From: Bacteroidota bacterium
GTDB lineage: Bacteria > Bacteroidota > Bacteroidia > Flavobacteriales > Flavobacteriaceae
Assembly: GCA_012522045.1 (NCBI GenBank)
Contig: JAAYLC010000112.1
Coordinates: forward strand, 1-33,912
Direction of reading: 5' to 3'
DNA: 33,912 nt
Shown: piece after piece, positions 18,487-26,924 of the stretch
How the letters are laid out: each line of letters begins with the position of its first letter
How positions within the stretch are numbered: the first letter of the stretch is position 1
The notes under the pieces: generated by a model
Database searches by the model: none
The model's input: only the letters and a program-made list of their open reading frames with translations
What the model was told of the DNA's origin: nothing
Translations under genes and position numbers: made by a program

Positions 18487-19344
18487 TTACTTTCTGTTGG
18501 TAAATTCTCTTTCATAACTTTTAATCTGAAATATGTCCAAATAGTGATTGATTACTTCGTATTCCTGATTTAAAAAATGAGGTTGTTTTGCATCTTTATT
18601 TACAATTTTACTCTTCGGATGTGTTTTACTAGAAGGCACACGGTAGCGGGACTCCAGATTGGTTAACGGCTCTAAATTAAAATGATTACAAACTTCTCTA
18701 AAAAGATTAATATCCTTTATCAGCATCTCATATTTTACAGTTTGTAACGGAACCCCCGGTATTTGTTTAATCTCGAATGCATCACAATTTTCGATACACC
18801 AACGAATTGTCAAGGCTTCGAGAGGTTCATAAGAAGAGTTGGAAAAAGTAAATCCATACCTATTTTTTAAAATAGCGGTAACTTTTTCTTGATTCTTAAA
18901 GTGCTCCAAATTATACAACCATGGAAATTTGACACGGGATTGGGATAACAAGGTATCATATGGATTTCTGATAATCGTTATTGTAGGCATTTTCATGGTT
19001 CCATACATAAAATTTCCTCCCAAACTTCCTCGGACCATTTTGATAATAAATTTTTTGGGAATAAAAGGCCACAAATGACGTTTCCATTTACGATTGCTGT
19101 TCTGGGCAATCCAGTCATTGTCAACGCGATTTGAAAAAACTTTACGCAAATATTTTTCAGCTTCAAAACTGTTCTCTTCAGTGAGATATTGATCGGCAAT
19201 CAGTTTTCCTTTTGAGGTATTAAATTCATGTTCGGGTTCAAACAACATCCGATAACGATGTTGTTGAGCAATTAATTCGGAAAACCAACTGGAACCACTT
19301 CTCGCAGATCCGAGTATTAAAACATGATTCTTATAAACTTTCAT
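18487..19344 (-). CDS. PAPS-dependent sulfotransferase
   Basis: The 285-residue product has both PAPS-binding motifs of the cytosolic/Golgi-type sulfotransferase superfamily. The 5'-phosphosulfate loop LGSARSGSSWFSEL is at residues 11-24, and the 3'-phosphate loop IIRNPYDTLLSQ is at residues 124-135 (Arg126, Ser134). It would move a sulfuryl group from PAPS to a hydroxyl on an acceptor. Neighbouring glycosyltransferases point to a glycan or glycolipid precursor. It overlaps the upstream GT4 gene by 14 bases and abuts the downstream one, so all three are translated together. No PAPS synthesis genes are in the window. Confidence 0.9.
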   Translation of the reverse strand: MKVYKNHVLILGSARSGSSWFSELIAQQHRYRMLFEPEHEFNTSKGKLIADQYLTEENSFEAEKYLRKVFSNRVDNDWIAQNSNRKWKRHLWPFIPKKFIIKMVRGSLGGNFMYGTMKMPTITIIRNPYDTLLSQSRVKFPWLYNLEHFKNQEKVTAILKNRYGFTFSNSSYEPLEALTIRWCIENCDAFEIKQIPGVPLQTVKYEMLIKDINLFREVCNHFNLEPLTNLESRYRVPSSKTHPKSKIVNKDAKQPHFLNQEYEVINHYLDIFQIKSYEREFTNRK

Positions 19345-20428
19345 ATAACGCTTCTCTCGATTTTATAAATTTTTCATAACTGTATTGGCGAACTACTTTT
19401 TCACGCATTTTTCTTCCTATTTCCTTCCGATTCGCTTCCGACATCTGTGCATACTTTTCCAAAAGCATACTTAATTCAGAAACATTTTCTGATTCGAAAA
19501 TATTTTCTTCAAATCCTTTTAATATATCGACAATTCCCGCCACCCGTGAACCAAGAACCGGTATTTCCATAGCCATGGCTTCCACAGGCGCCATAGGCAT
19601 TCCTTCGCGTTTTCCCTCATTTTTTGTGGGAATAACAAAAACATCTGCAACCGATAAATATTCTTGAACATTCATCTGTTTTCCGGTAAATATGATGTTG
19701 GAATTGTCTTTATATTTTTCTTTTAAATTTTTCACATAATCCGTTCGGTCATCTCCTACCAAAAAAAGTTTCCAATCAGAGATTTGAGAACGGATCATCG
19801 CTTCGGTTAAAATCTCAATTCCTTTTACCGGTACCATATTCACAACAGAAATTACCACAAAGTCTTGAGGTGAAATTTGATATTCAGAAATAATTTTTTC
19901 ACTTTTAGGCTGAGGAGCGTATTCATCCGTATCCAAACCAAGCGGCATATATACAGCATTTATTTTAGAATCCGCTGGAAAAAATTCTTCCATCATAGAT
20001 TCATTTATGGCAATAACCTTAGTACTTAATTTGGATCGGTAACGCCAGGCTTTGTTCCCCCAGCCCATCGCTTTTTTTGTATAAATAAATTTTATTCCGG
20101 CCAATTTTGCGGCAAGCGGTTCTGAAAAATCAGAACTCCAATGCCACGAATGAATTAAATCCCAATTGTGTTTTTTAAAAAATTTGACGACTTTCCACAG
20201 TCGAAAAGGAAAAGTGAGCAACGGTTTATATTCAGTTTCATAAGGAAATATATGAATTGGCACACCCAAAGATTCTATTTTCTTATAAAAAGCTCCTTTG
20301 GTATTTTTAACCAATATTTCAGGTTCAAAACGGTTTTTATCAATGCCCTGAATCAAATCATATACTACTTTTCCACTCCCGGCAGTATCAAAATTTGGAA
20401 TGGAATAAAGAATTCTCCTTTTTTTCAT
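19331..20428 (-). CDS. Glycosyltransferase family 4 (GT-B)
   Basis: The 365-residue product starts MKKRRILYSIPNFDTAGSGKVVYDLI, with the glycine-rich acceptor-side loop of GT4 enzymes. The N-domain contains LIHSWHWSSDFSEPLAAKLAG. The C-domain has VISVVNMVPVKGIEIL (about 194) and the E-x7-E motif in EGMPMAPVEAM (about 282), then VLGSRVAGIVDIL. It likely acts on the inner face of the inner membrane. It lies 21 bases downstream of the hexapeptide acyltransferase gene and overlaps the sulfotransferase gene by 14 bases. The donor sugar is unknown. Confidence 0.9.
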   Translation of the reverse strand: MKKRRILYSIPNFDTAGSGKVVYDLIQGIDKNRFEPEILVKNTKGAFYKKIESLGVPIHIFPYETEYKPLLTFPFRLWKVVKFFKKHNWDLIHSWHWSSDFSEPLAAKLAGIKFIYTKKAMGWGNKAWRYRSKLSTKVIAINESMMEEFFPADSKINAVYMPLGLDTDEYAPQPKSEKIISEYQISPQDFVVISVVNMVPVKGIEILTEAMIRSQISDWKLFLVGDDRTDYVKNLKEKYKDNSNIIFTGKQMNVQEYLSVADVFVIPTKNEGKREGMPMAPVEAMAMEIPVLGSRVAGIVDILKGFEENIFESENVSELSMLLEKYAQMSEANRKEIGRKMREKVVRQYSYEKFIKSREALYESL

Positions 20429-20449
20429 TATTATTTCTTAGAAAAATAA

Positions 20450-21034
20450 TCAGTTGATTGTTTTTATAATTTTTGCAGGATTTCCTGCCACCACACTATT
20501 CGAAGGCACATCTTTAACCACAACTGCACCGGCTCCGATAATGACATTATCACCAATGGTTATTTTTCCGATAATAACCGCATTGGCACCTACTGTCACA
20601 TTGTCCCCAATGGTAGGTATCATCGTGTTGTCATTATTTTTATTTCCAATGGTAAGACCATTTCTAAATTGAAAATTTTCCCCAATTGATTTGGCATTGA
20701 TAACCGTTGCATAAGGATGATAGCAAGTTAATCCTCCTTTAATTTTTGTGCTTCCAAAAATTTTACAAAGATAATCTTGCTTCATAAAATAGTTGCGTAA
20801 GGATAATGTTTTCCCTTTTGTGCGATAAAAAAAGATAAATGCATACTCCGGATAATACCTCATTAAATGTTCAAATTTATCACGAACTGTTTTGTTTCTT
20901 GAAGTGCATCCGCGCACAGTGTACGTTTGTTCGATGTCTTTTATAATAGTCGAATTTCCTTCAACATAATTAGAATACAGCCTTTTGATTATTATTTTTT
21001 GACGAAGAATATTAAATATCTTTCTCGGTTTCAT
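20450..21034 (-). CDS. Hexapeptide-repeat acyltransferase (serine acetyltransferase/WcaB-like)
   Basis: The 194-residue product has an alpha-helical N-terminal part (about 1-85). A left-handed beta-helix with hexapeptide repeats follows, from [15 protein letters not shown] to [16 protein letters not shown] and [14 protein letters not shown]. It closes with [13 protein letters not shown], typical of the CysE/WcaB-type O-acetyltransferases that use acetyl-CoA. In polysaccharide clusters such enzymes acetylate sugars in the cytosol. The start overlaps the stop of the GT2 gene by one base (TAATG). It ends with TGA, and TAA follows three codons later in the same frame. A true serine acetyltransferase is less likely given the neighbours. 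Confidence 0.85.
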   Translation of the reverse strand: MKPRKIFNILRQKIIIKRLYSNYVEGNSTIIKDIEQTYTVRGCTSRNKTVRDKFEHLMRYYPEYAFIFFYRTKGKTLSLRNYFMKQDYLCKIFGSTKIKGGLTCYHPYATVINAKSIGENFQFRNGLTIGNKNNDNTMIPTIGDNVTVGANAVIIGKITIGDNVIIGAGAVVVKDVPSNSVVAGNPAKIIKTIN

Positions 21035-22014
21035 TAGAGATAATGTTTCATGATTTTATATAAGTAAATTTTTAACAAGAACTTAGACGGAAATAATACA
21101 AGAATTCCTATCAATAACTGTAAAACAAATGGAAATTTTAAAGGTTGAATGTCTTTCAACAATTTTTTCTTTAATTTTTTGCGTTCATTAAATCCTTTTG
21201 TTTCTATTATAATTCGTGGAACGGAACTGTATATTTTATGCTTTAATATTTTTCCGTATTCTTTTTCCTCCGGATGTTGAAGATAAAAAGGGATATGTGA
21301 ATAAATAATCCGTGGCCACTGCATTGACGCTCTGCTTTTTGATGCTTTAACCTTATCGGTTATGGATTCACCGTGTTTCAGATATAAATAAACGTATTTG
21401 TCTATGAATGCAATTTTAGACGTCATTCCCAGTTGAATGTCCAAAGCTGTATCCTCCCCCAATCGTAACCTATTATCATACTTTCCTATATTTAAAAAGG
21501 TTTCCCTTCTATAAAGAAATGCAGGAGGCCCAACAACGGAACTTAAATCTCTAAACCATTTTAAACCCCAATAAGGTTTTGGTTTTAAGATAATCTCATT
21601 ACTTTCGTCTAAATCAGAACGGTTTATATCTGAAATTGGTAAACTAGATTTATACATTTTACCAAAAGAAGCGTCAATGGATTTGTCATTGATAAGTACA
21701 GAACTTAAATCTTCCAATGTAGTATCAAACAATTGATCGTCAACATCATAAAAATAAACAAAATCACCGGATGATTCATCAAAACCTTTATTTCTCGCCG
21801 CGGCTGCACCTTGAACCTTCTCTTGAAAAACTTTAACTCGGGAGTCGATTTCAGCCAATTCTTTTGCCATTTTCAAGGAAGTATCTTTGGAATTGTTATC
21901 TACAAAAATAATTTCTAAATGGAGGCTTACAGTTTGTTTACAAATGAAATCATAAGCTTGATTCACAAATTTTTCAGCATTATAAAGCGGTATAATGATG
22001 CTGATGGAACTCAT
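21034..22014 (-). CDS. Glycosyltransferase family 2 (GT-A)
   Basis: The 326-residue product begins [22 protein letters not shown], continues with [13 protein letters not shown], and has the region [30 protein letters not shown] corresponds to the metal-binding DxD position (about residue 96). This is the canonical GT2 N-terminal domain. The C-terminal 100 residues are basic and end with a hydrophobic stretch ([19 protein letters not shown]), perhaps a membrane anchor. It sits between the asparagine-synthase-like gene (49-base gap) and the acyltransferase gene (one-base overlap). Donor and acceptor are unknown. Confidence 0.92.
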   Translation of the reverse strand: MSSISIIIPLYNAEKFVNQAYDFICKQTVSLHLEIIFVDNNSKDTSLKMAKELAEIDSRVKVFQEKVQGAAAARNKGFDESSGDFVYFYDVDDQLFDTTLEDLSSVLINDKSIDASFGKMYKSSLPISDINRSDLDESNEIILKPKPYWGLKWFRDLSSVVGPPAFLYRRETFLNIGKYDNRLRLGEDTALDIQLGMTSKIAFIDKYVYLYLKHGESITDKVKASKSRASMQWPRIIYSHIPFYLQHPEEKEYGKILKHKIYSSVPRIIIETKGFNERKKLKKKLLKDIQPLKFPFVLQLLIGILVLFPSKFLLKIYLYKIMKHYL

Positions 22015-22063
22015 AATTGGTTAGTTTTAAATTTTTAAGCAATTTAGGATATTCTATGTGTTT

Positions 22064-23461
22064 TTAAGAATTTTTATCTACAAATATTTCTTTCCACAAT
22101 GCCAAAGTCAATAACATACTGACAGGATGTGAAAAATAAACATCATTGTTATTTTTAAAACTATTGTAAAATCGTGTTACAATTTCTTTGGGTACAAGGT
22201 CATAAAAAGAAGGAGCAAAAATTCGTTCTTGCAACTTTAAATCATTTTCATGACCTACAAATTGCAATTCCCAATTTCGTTGGGTATATTTTTTTCCTAT
22301 TTTCTCAAGTGTCACGCGTTTTGCTTTATTTAAAACACGATATGGCAAATTATAAGGCGTTCTGTTTTTGTGGTAATTGTATAAATTAAATGGTTTTTGT
22401 GCCTGCCAAGTAATTTTAGCCACTTTAGGATTCTGAGATTTTATATACGCAATTTGGATTTTTCTGTCGGCTAAATACTCCTCCGGGATTTCACAGATAA
22501 ATTGGCACATTCTGTCATCATAATAAGGCGCTTCGATGGGACTTGTTGCTTCAAATATTCCGAAATTACTGTTTGTCCAGCGTACGGCTCGTGTCATGCT
22601 TTTGTAGGCGCGCATTTTTGCACCTAAATGATTCTCAATCGGAATTGAATCCCAAATTTCTTGAACCCGAGAACACAGATAACTTTCAAAATCGCAATCC
22701 AATTCCCAAGCTTCCCACAAAGCTTCAGCCAATTCTTTTCCTCCGCGTACAAGAATGTCGTTCATCACAACATCTACCGCATTTTCATTGGTAAGATGCT
22801 CGGGAGCAACTTTGTCAAACAACACATCGCCCCAATGTCCCAAAGTAAAAACACCTTTCATTTTTCTGAATTCATCGATAACTCCCATTTGGCGCGGATG
22901 TGTAAAATCAGAATAACAACCGTTGATTTTAGCCAATTCTTCAATTTTATCCCACAAATAACCGGGTTGAATCGTCATATCTCGGTATTCATAACCCAAA
23001 ACTTTGGCAATTTTCTTGGAAATTCCACCTTCTTTGTATCCATTTTTAAATGAATAACTGTAAGAAATAATCGGATTATTTAATGTAGCATACGCGACAG
23101 CTTGCGTTCTGCTGTCAAGTCCGCCGGACAAAGGCAATAGAACGGTTTGGTCTCCTGCTTGTTCTTTACAAATCTGATGGAACAATTCTGTGAAGTCAGA
23201 AACCGCTTGTTCGAATGTGATGTTTTTGGGTTTATAATACCATTGAAACCAAGGTTTTGATTCAATCCAATAGCCTTCATCATCGATTTTATTAATAGTT
23301 CCTGGAGGAAGTGCTTTTAAATCTTTCCAATGCGTATCGGAGCCTAAAAAATAACCGATTGCGGCAAAAATACACAAGGCTTTATAGTCAGGTTCATGAT
23401 TTTCTTTAACCTTTACAATGTGGTGATGCAGAGGAAGAATTGGAACTTTTATGGTTTCCAT
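22064..23461 (-). CDS. Asparagine-synthase-like protein lacking the glutaminase active site
   Basis: The 465-residue product has the PP-loop ATP-binding motif LLPLSGGLDSRTQA near residue 110 and the downstream asparagine-synthase fold (LGHWGDVLFD near residue 207, SPIEAPYYDDRM near residue 310). Asparagine synthase B needs Cys2 and a full N-terminal Ntn glutaminase domain of about 200 residues. Here only about 90 residues precede the synthase part, without an N-terminal Cys, and they resemble only the end of that domain (YFLGSDTHWKDLKALPPGTI). It would adenylate a carboxylate and use free ammonia, another amine or an unknown partner. Position at the head of a glycan cluster suggests amidation of a uronic acid or an amino-acid substituent. 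This is inference. Confidence 0.8.
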   Translation of the reverse strand: METIKVPILPLHHHIVKVKENHEPDYKALCIFAAIGYFLGSDTHWKDLKALPPGTINKIDDEGYWIESKPWFQWYYKPKNITFEQAVSDFTELFHQICKEQAGDQTVLLPLSGGLDSRTQAVAYATLNNPIISYSYSFKNGYKEGGISKKIAKVLGYEYRDMTIQPGYLWDKIEELAKINGCYSDFTHPRQMGVIDEFRKMKGVFTLGHWGDVLFDKVAPEHLTNENAVDVVMNDILVRGGKELAEALWEAWELDCDFESYLCSRVQEIWDSIPIENHLGAKMRAYKSMTRAVRWTNSNFGIFEATSPIEAPYYDDRMCQFICEIPEEYLADRKIQIAYIKSQNPKVAKITWQAQKPFNLYNYHKNRTPYNLPYRVLNKAKRVTLEKIGKKYTQRNWELQFVGHENDLKLQERIFAPSFYDLVPKEIVTRFYNSFKNNNDVYFSHPVSMLLTLALWKEIFVDKNS

Positions 23462-23648
23462 TTTATGATGTTAGTTAGCGCTGGTTGCAAAATGGTGGTA
23501 TAGATATAAAGAGTTCAGAAATTTTTATTAGAAAATACGTAACCTTTTAAAGTAAGCTGGAAATTAATGGATTTATTCACCGGAAACTTTTTCAATTCAA
23601 CTCTGAAAAATTTATGTTTTTATTAAGGAAAATAGTCAAAAGAGATGG

Positions 23649-23701
23649 TACATTTGCGCTTGACAATTTTGTCAAACATAAAAGTCAAACAATTATGTCA
23701 A
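23649..23701 (+). promoter_or_regulatory. Promoter and likely operator of the TetR-controlled efflux operon
   Basis: TACATTTG at 23649-23656 is an exact -7 match, placing the transcription start close to 23660. Over it lies the inverted repeat TTGACAA-TT-TTGTCAA (23660-23675). GTCAA boxes recur at 23671, 23684 and 23697, exactly 13 bases apart, with another GTCAAA at 23635. The last box overlaps the ATG at 23695. This is the expected arrangement for autoregulation by the TetR protein encoded next, but binding is inferred. Confidence 0.6.
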
Positions 23702-24297
23702 TACAAAAGAAAGACGATGTCACCTATGAGCTGATAATCAAAACAGCTAAAAGACTCCTTTTTAAAGAAGGAAGATTTAATGTAACTACACAAGAAATTG
23801 CCGATGCTGCAGGTATTAACAGAACATTAATCAACTATTATTTTAGATCGAGAGATGCACTTTTTGAACTCGTGCTTCAAAACGCAGTTGAAGAAGAAGA
23901 AAAACGAAGAGAAATGATTGTTTTCTCAAATTTACCGATTCGGGAAAAATTAGAAACATTCATTGACTATTATTTTGAACAAGCTAAAAAATATCCTTAT
24001 CGCGAAGTTTATATTGTTACTCAGATGAACAGTGAATCCATTTGTAAGTTGAACAATAAAGATCATATAAAGCGATTGACTGAGAAGTTTTTTTTGGAGT
24101 TGGAACACGAGATGGAAAAAGGAAATATTCAAAAAATGGAACCCATTCAATTTGTTCTCAATTTTATTTCCATGCTTATTTTACCGGTGTGTATGCGTCC
24201 CCTGCTACAAAATAGTTTTGACTTAGCAGATGAGGGCTACGACAACATATTGGCGAATCGAAAGGAAGTTATCTTAAAATCCATTTTTAAAAATTAA
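23695..24297 (+). CDS. TetR/AcrR-family transcriptional regulator
   Basis: From the ATG at 23695 the product is 200 residues. It has a TetR helix-turn-helix near residues 24-47 (FNVTTQEIADAAGINRTLINYYF) followed by RSRDALFELV, then a variable ligand-binding domain. An upstream ATG at 23614 would add 27 residues, but that region holds the -7 element and operator-like repeats, so 23695 is preferred. The gene is first of a four-gene operon for an RND pump (24-base gap to the TolC gene), so it is most likely a repressor released by a pump substrate. The ligand is unknown. The stop is TAA. Confidence 0.9.
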   Translation: MSIQKKDDVTYELIIKTAKRLLFKEGRFNVTTQEIADAAGINRTLINYYFRSRDALFELVLQNAVEEEEKRREMIVFSNLPIREKLETFIDYYFEQAKKYPYREVYIVTQMNSESICKLNNKDHIKRLTEKFFLELEHEMEKGNIQKMEPIQFVLNFISMLILPVCMRPLLQNSFDLADEGYDNILANRKEVILKSIFKN

Positions 24298-24321
24298 ATC
24301 AACAATCAAACGGAAATTTAT

Positions 24322-25680
24322 ATGAAATTTTATTCATTTAGACAGAAAATCTTTTTTGTTGCCTTACTTTCTTTGTCATTCACTTTTTATGAGGGAACGG
24401 CACAAGAAAAAATGACTTTAAAAGATGCGGTCAATTATGCGTTGGAAAATAAAGCAGATGCAAATAAAGCCCGTCTTGACGTAGAAAACAGTGAACATTT
24501 AATCGGAGAAGTTCGGTCAAGAGCGCTTCCTCAAATCAACGCATCGGGAAATCTAATGTATAATGCAATTTTACAAGAAATGGCCATGCCCGGTGACATT
24601 ATAGGAATGCCCGGACAGACGTTATTGGTTGCTTTTGGACAAAAATGGACGGCTATCGGTGGTGTGCACCTGTCTCAGAACCTTTTTGATTATTCGGTGT
24701 TTACAGGTTTAAAAGCAGCAAAAACTACACGAGAGTTTTATAAAATCAATGAACAGTTAACTCAAGAACAAGTCATTGAAGCGGTTGCTAAAAATTATTA
24801 TCAAATTTTCATTACACGTCAAAAGCTAGAAACTATAAAGCAAACTTTGGAAAACACTAACAAGGTTAAAAACACGGTTGAAGGATTGTTTGAAAACGGT
24901 TTGGCAAAAAAGATTGACTTGGATCGTATCAAAGTAACGATTGTAAACTTGGAATCGGCTTTGAAACAACTTGAAAACGCAGCTGTTCTTCAGGAAAACT
25001 CACTCAAATTCCTTATCGGAATGCAAATCGACACACCGATTGAATTGGTTGAAGAAAACCTTGAAATGGAAATCACACCGGTGTTGCAAGACGCGCCTGA
25101 CGTAAAATCATTGACACAGTTTCAGTTATTGGAAACCCAAAAGCAACTTTTGGAATACAATAAAGAATCTATTAAAGCTGCCTACTACCCTACGCTATCT
25201 TTAAGTGCCAATTACAGTTATCAAGGATTGGGTGACAAATTTCCAATCGACGGAAAACCTGCCGATGGCGTATATTGGACAGATTATTCTACGATTGGCT
25301 TAAACCTGAACATTCCCATTTTCAGCGGTTTCCGTACACGTTCATTGATTCGTCAGGCGCAAACCCAATTGGATGTTTTGGAAGAAGATATGAAAGAAGC
25401 CGAATTGGCTTTAAATTTTGCTTATGAAAATGCGAAAACGCAAATTAATAACAATGTCATCACCATTGAAAATCAACGGGAAAACGTAAAGTTGGCGCAG
25501 GAAGTTTTAGACAATACTCAAAATAATTACCTCAACGGATTAGCTACACTTACGGATTTATTAGAAGCAGAAAATGCATTGGCGGATGCAAAAAACAATT
25601 ATTCAAATGCACTCTTAGAATATAAAGTAGCTGAAATTGAGCTAATTAAATCAAGAGGAGAATTAGATACTTTAAAATAA
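24322..25680 (+). CDS. TolC-family outer-membrane efflux channel
   Basis: The 452-residue product has a signal peptide ending near residue 27 (SFTFYEGTAQ) and two structurally repeated halves typical of outer-membrane efflux proteins. The first half begins MTLKDAVNYALENKADANKARLDVENS; the second contains LNLNIPIFSGFRTRSLIRQAQTQLDVLEEDMKEAELALNFAYENAKTQI. A coiled-coil-rich pattern and the NNYLNGLATLTDLLEAENALADAKNNY block support the call. It would form the trimeric outer-membrane exit duct for the pump encoded next, with the adaptor as bridge. It is cotranscribed with the TetR and pump genes. Confidence 0.94.
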   Translation: MKFYSFRQKIFFVALLSLSFTFYEGTAQEKMTLKDAVNYALENKADANKARLDVENSEHLIGEVRSRALPQINASGNLMYNAILQEMAMPGDIIGMPGQTLLVAFGQKWTAIGGVHLSQNLFDYSVFTGLKAAKTTREFYKINEQLTQEQVIEAVAKNYYQIFITRQKLETIKQTLENTNKVKNTVEGLFENGLAKKIDLDRIKVTIVNLESALKQLENAAVLQENSLKFLIGMQIDTPIELVEENLEMEITPVLQDAPDVKSLTQFQLLETQKQLLEYNKESIKAAYYPTLSLSANYSYQGLGDKFPIDGKPADGVYWTDYSTIGLNLNIPIFSGFRTRSLIRQAQTQLDVLEEDMKEAELALNFAYENAKTQINNNVITIENQRENVKLAQEVLDNTQNNYLNGLATLTDLLEAENALADAKNNYSNALLEYKVAEIELIKSRGELDTLK

Positions 25681-25718
25681 TCAACCTTAAATTTTAATCA
25701 AAAACCAACATCACTTTC

Positions 25719-25738
25719 CAATTCTCATTTGAGAATTG
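25719..25738. repeat. Perfect inverted repeat between the TolC and adaptor genes
   Basis: CAATTCTCA at 25719-25727 and TGAGAATTG at 25730-25738 form a perfect 9-base dyad with a 2-base spacer, starting 38 bases after the TolC stop and ending 26 bases before the adaptor ATG. No T-run follows, so it is not a standard terminator. It could be a protein-binding site or an mRNA processing hairpin. Confidence 0.6.
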
Positions 25739-25764
25739 AATTGAGGTCAAAAAACAAATTAAAA

Positions 25765-26826
25765 ATGAAAAAAATAATCTATACCTTAATTGCCATAGGC
25801 CTTATCGTTTGGGCAGGTTTTATCTTGGTCGGCAACAAGAAAAAAATGGAAGAGGAAACTGCCATTGTAGCGCAACAAAATGAATTTATTACCGTTCGCG
25901 TAGATACCGTAAAAACTGAAGTGGTGCACCAAGCGTATCGCGCCAACGGAAATTTTGCACCTTTACAAGATTTAAAATTGGCTTCTGAAAGGGGCGGTCA
26001 AGTAGTTCAAGTTCTCGTAGATGAAGGCGCAGAAGTTCGTGTTGGTCAAACTTTGGCAATTATCAAAGCTGATTTACAATCCATTGAATTGCAAAATGCT
26101 GAAGCTGCTTATCAAACAGCTAAAAAAGATGCACAGCGTTTTGAAAATGCATTTGAAACCGGTGGTGTCACGCAACAGCAACTCGATCAGATACGACTCC
26201 AACTTCAATCGGCAGAAGCACGATTAAATCAAGCAAAAATTACGGTTGGTGACAGTCATGTAAAATCTACTATCAATGGAATTGTAAACAAAAGACACAT
26301 CGAACCCGGAACTGTGGTTGGTCCCGGCACCCCTCTTTTTGACGTGGTCAATGTTTCTAAATTGAAATTAAATGTAAATGTTTCTGAAAGTCAAGTTGCC
26401 GCTATCAACACCGGGGATGAAGTTAGAATAAAAGCAAGTGTTTATCCGGATAAAGAATTCAAAGGAAAAATTACATTCATAGCAGCAATGGCCGATAGTT
26501 CCCTAAACTTCCCGGTAGAAATTGAAGTAATCAACAACACTGAAAATCAATTACGAGCAGGTATGTACGGCTCCGTACTCTTCTCATCTCAAGGCGAAGA
26601 CATTCCGGCGATTAAAGTTGTTCCCAGAGATGCTTTTGTGGGGAGTGTGAGTAATAATGAAATTTTTGTTGCTAAAGATGGTACGGCACAATTAAGAAAA
26701 GTTGTTGCCGGAAGAAATTTCGGTGATAAAGTTGAAATTCTGGACGGATTAGAAACCGGAGAAATCGTAATCACAAGCGGGATCATTAATTTAACCGACG
26801 GAGCGAAAATCGCCATTGTAGAATAA
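25765..26826 (+). CDS. RND efflux periplasmic adaptor (membrane fusion protein)
   Basis: The 353-residue product begins MKKIIYTLIAIGLIVWAGF, a membrane anchor. The lipoyl-type domain VLVDEGAEVRVGQTLAII (near 75) is interrupted by a coiled hairpin, QSIELQNAEAAYQTAKKDAQRFENAF to LQLQSAEARLNQAKI. The second lipoyl half (STINGIVNKRHIEPGTVVGPGTPLFDVV) and beta-barrel and C-terminal domains follow. I start at ATG 25765. An upstream ATG at 25729 would add 12 residues and lie inside the inverted repeat at 25719-25738. The protein links the RND permease to the TolC channel in the periplasm. Confidence 0.93.
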   Translation: MKKIIYTLIAIGLIVWAGFILVGNKKKMEEETAIVAQQNEFITVRVDTVKTEVVHQAYRANGNFAPLQDLKLASERGGQVVQVLVDEGAEVRVGQTLAIIKADLQSIELQNAEAAYQTAKKDAQRFENAFETGGVTQQQLDQIRLQLQSAEARLNQAKITVGDSHVKSTINGIVNKRHIEPGTVVGPGTPLFDVVNVSKLKLNVNVSESQVAAINTGDEVRIKASVYPDKEFKGKITFIAAMADSSLNFPVEIEVINNTENQLRAGMYGSVLFSSQGEDIPAIKVVPRDAFVGSVSNNEIFVAKDGTAQLRKVVAGRNFGDKVEILDGLETGEIVITSGIINLTDGAKIAIVE

Positions 26827-26843
26827 AGAAAAGAATTCAGAAA

Positions 26844-26901
26844 AGAGAAAAGCTGCTTTCTATAGGGTAATTAATTTCATCTTGCCGGTTTCCTTTTCTC
26901 T
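26844..26901. repeat. Inverted repeat between adaptor and permease genes
   Basis: AGAGAAAAG at 26844-26852 pairs perfectly with CTTTTCTCT at 26893-26901 across a 40-base loop, and flanking AAGAA/TTCTT adds partial pairing. There is no T-run, so it is not a terminator. It lies in the 98-base gap before the permease gene and may affect relative expression within the operon. Confidence 0.45.
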
Positions 26902-26924
26902 GTTCTTAAAAAAATAAAAATCAT

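Noticed and set aside
23614-23694. Upstream ATG for the TetR gene, adding 27 residues
   Set aside because: The extra region contains an exact -7 promoter element and operator-like repeats, and the TetR domain begins normally from 23695.
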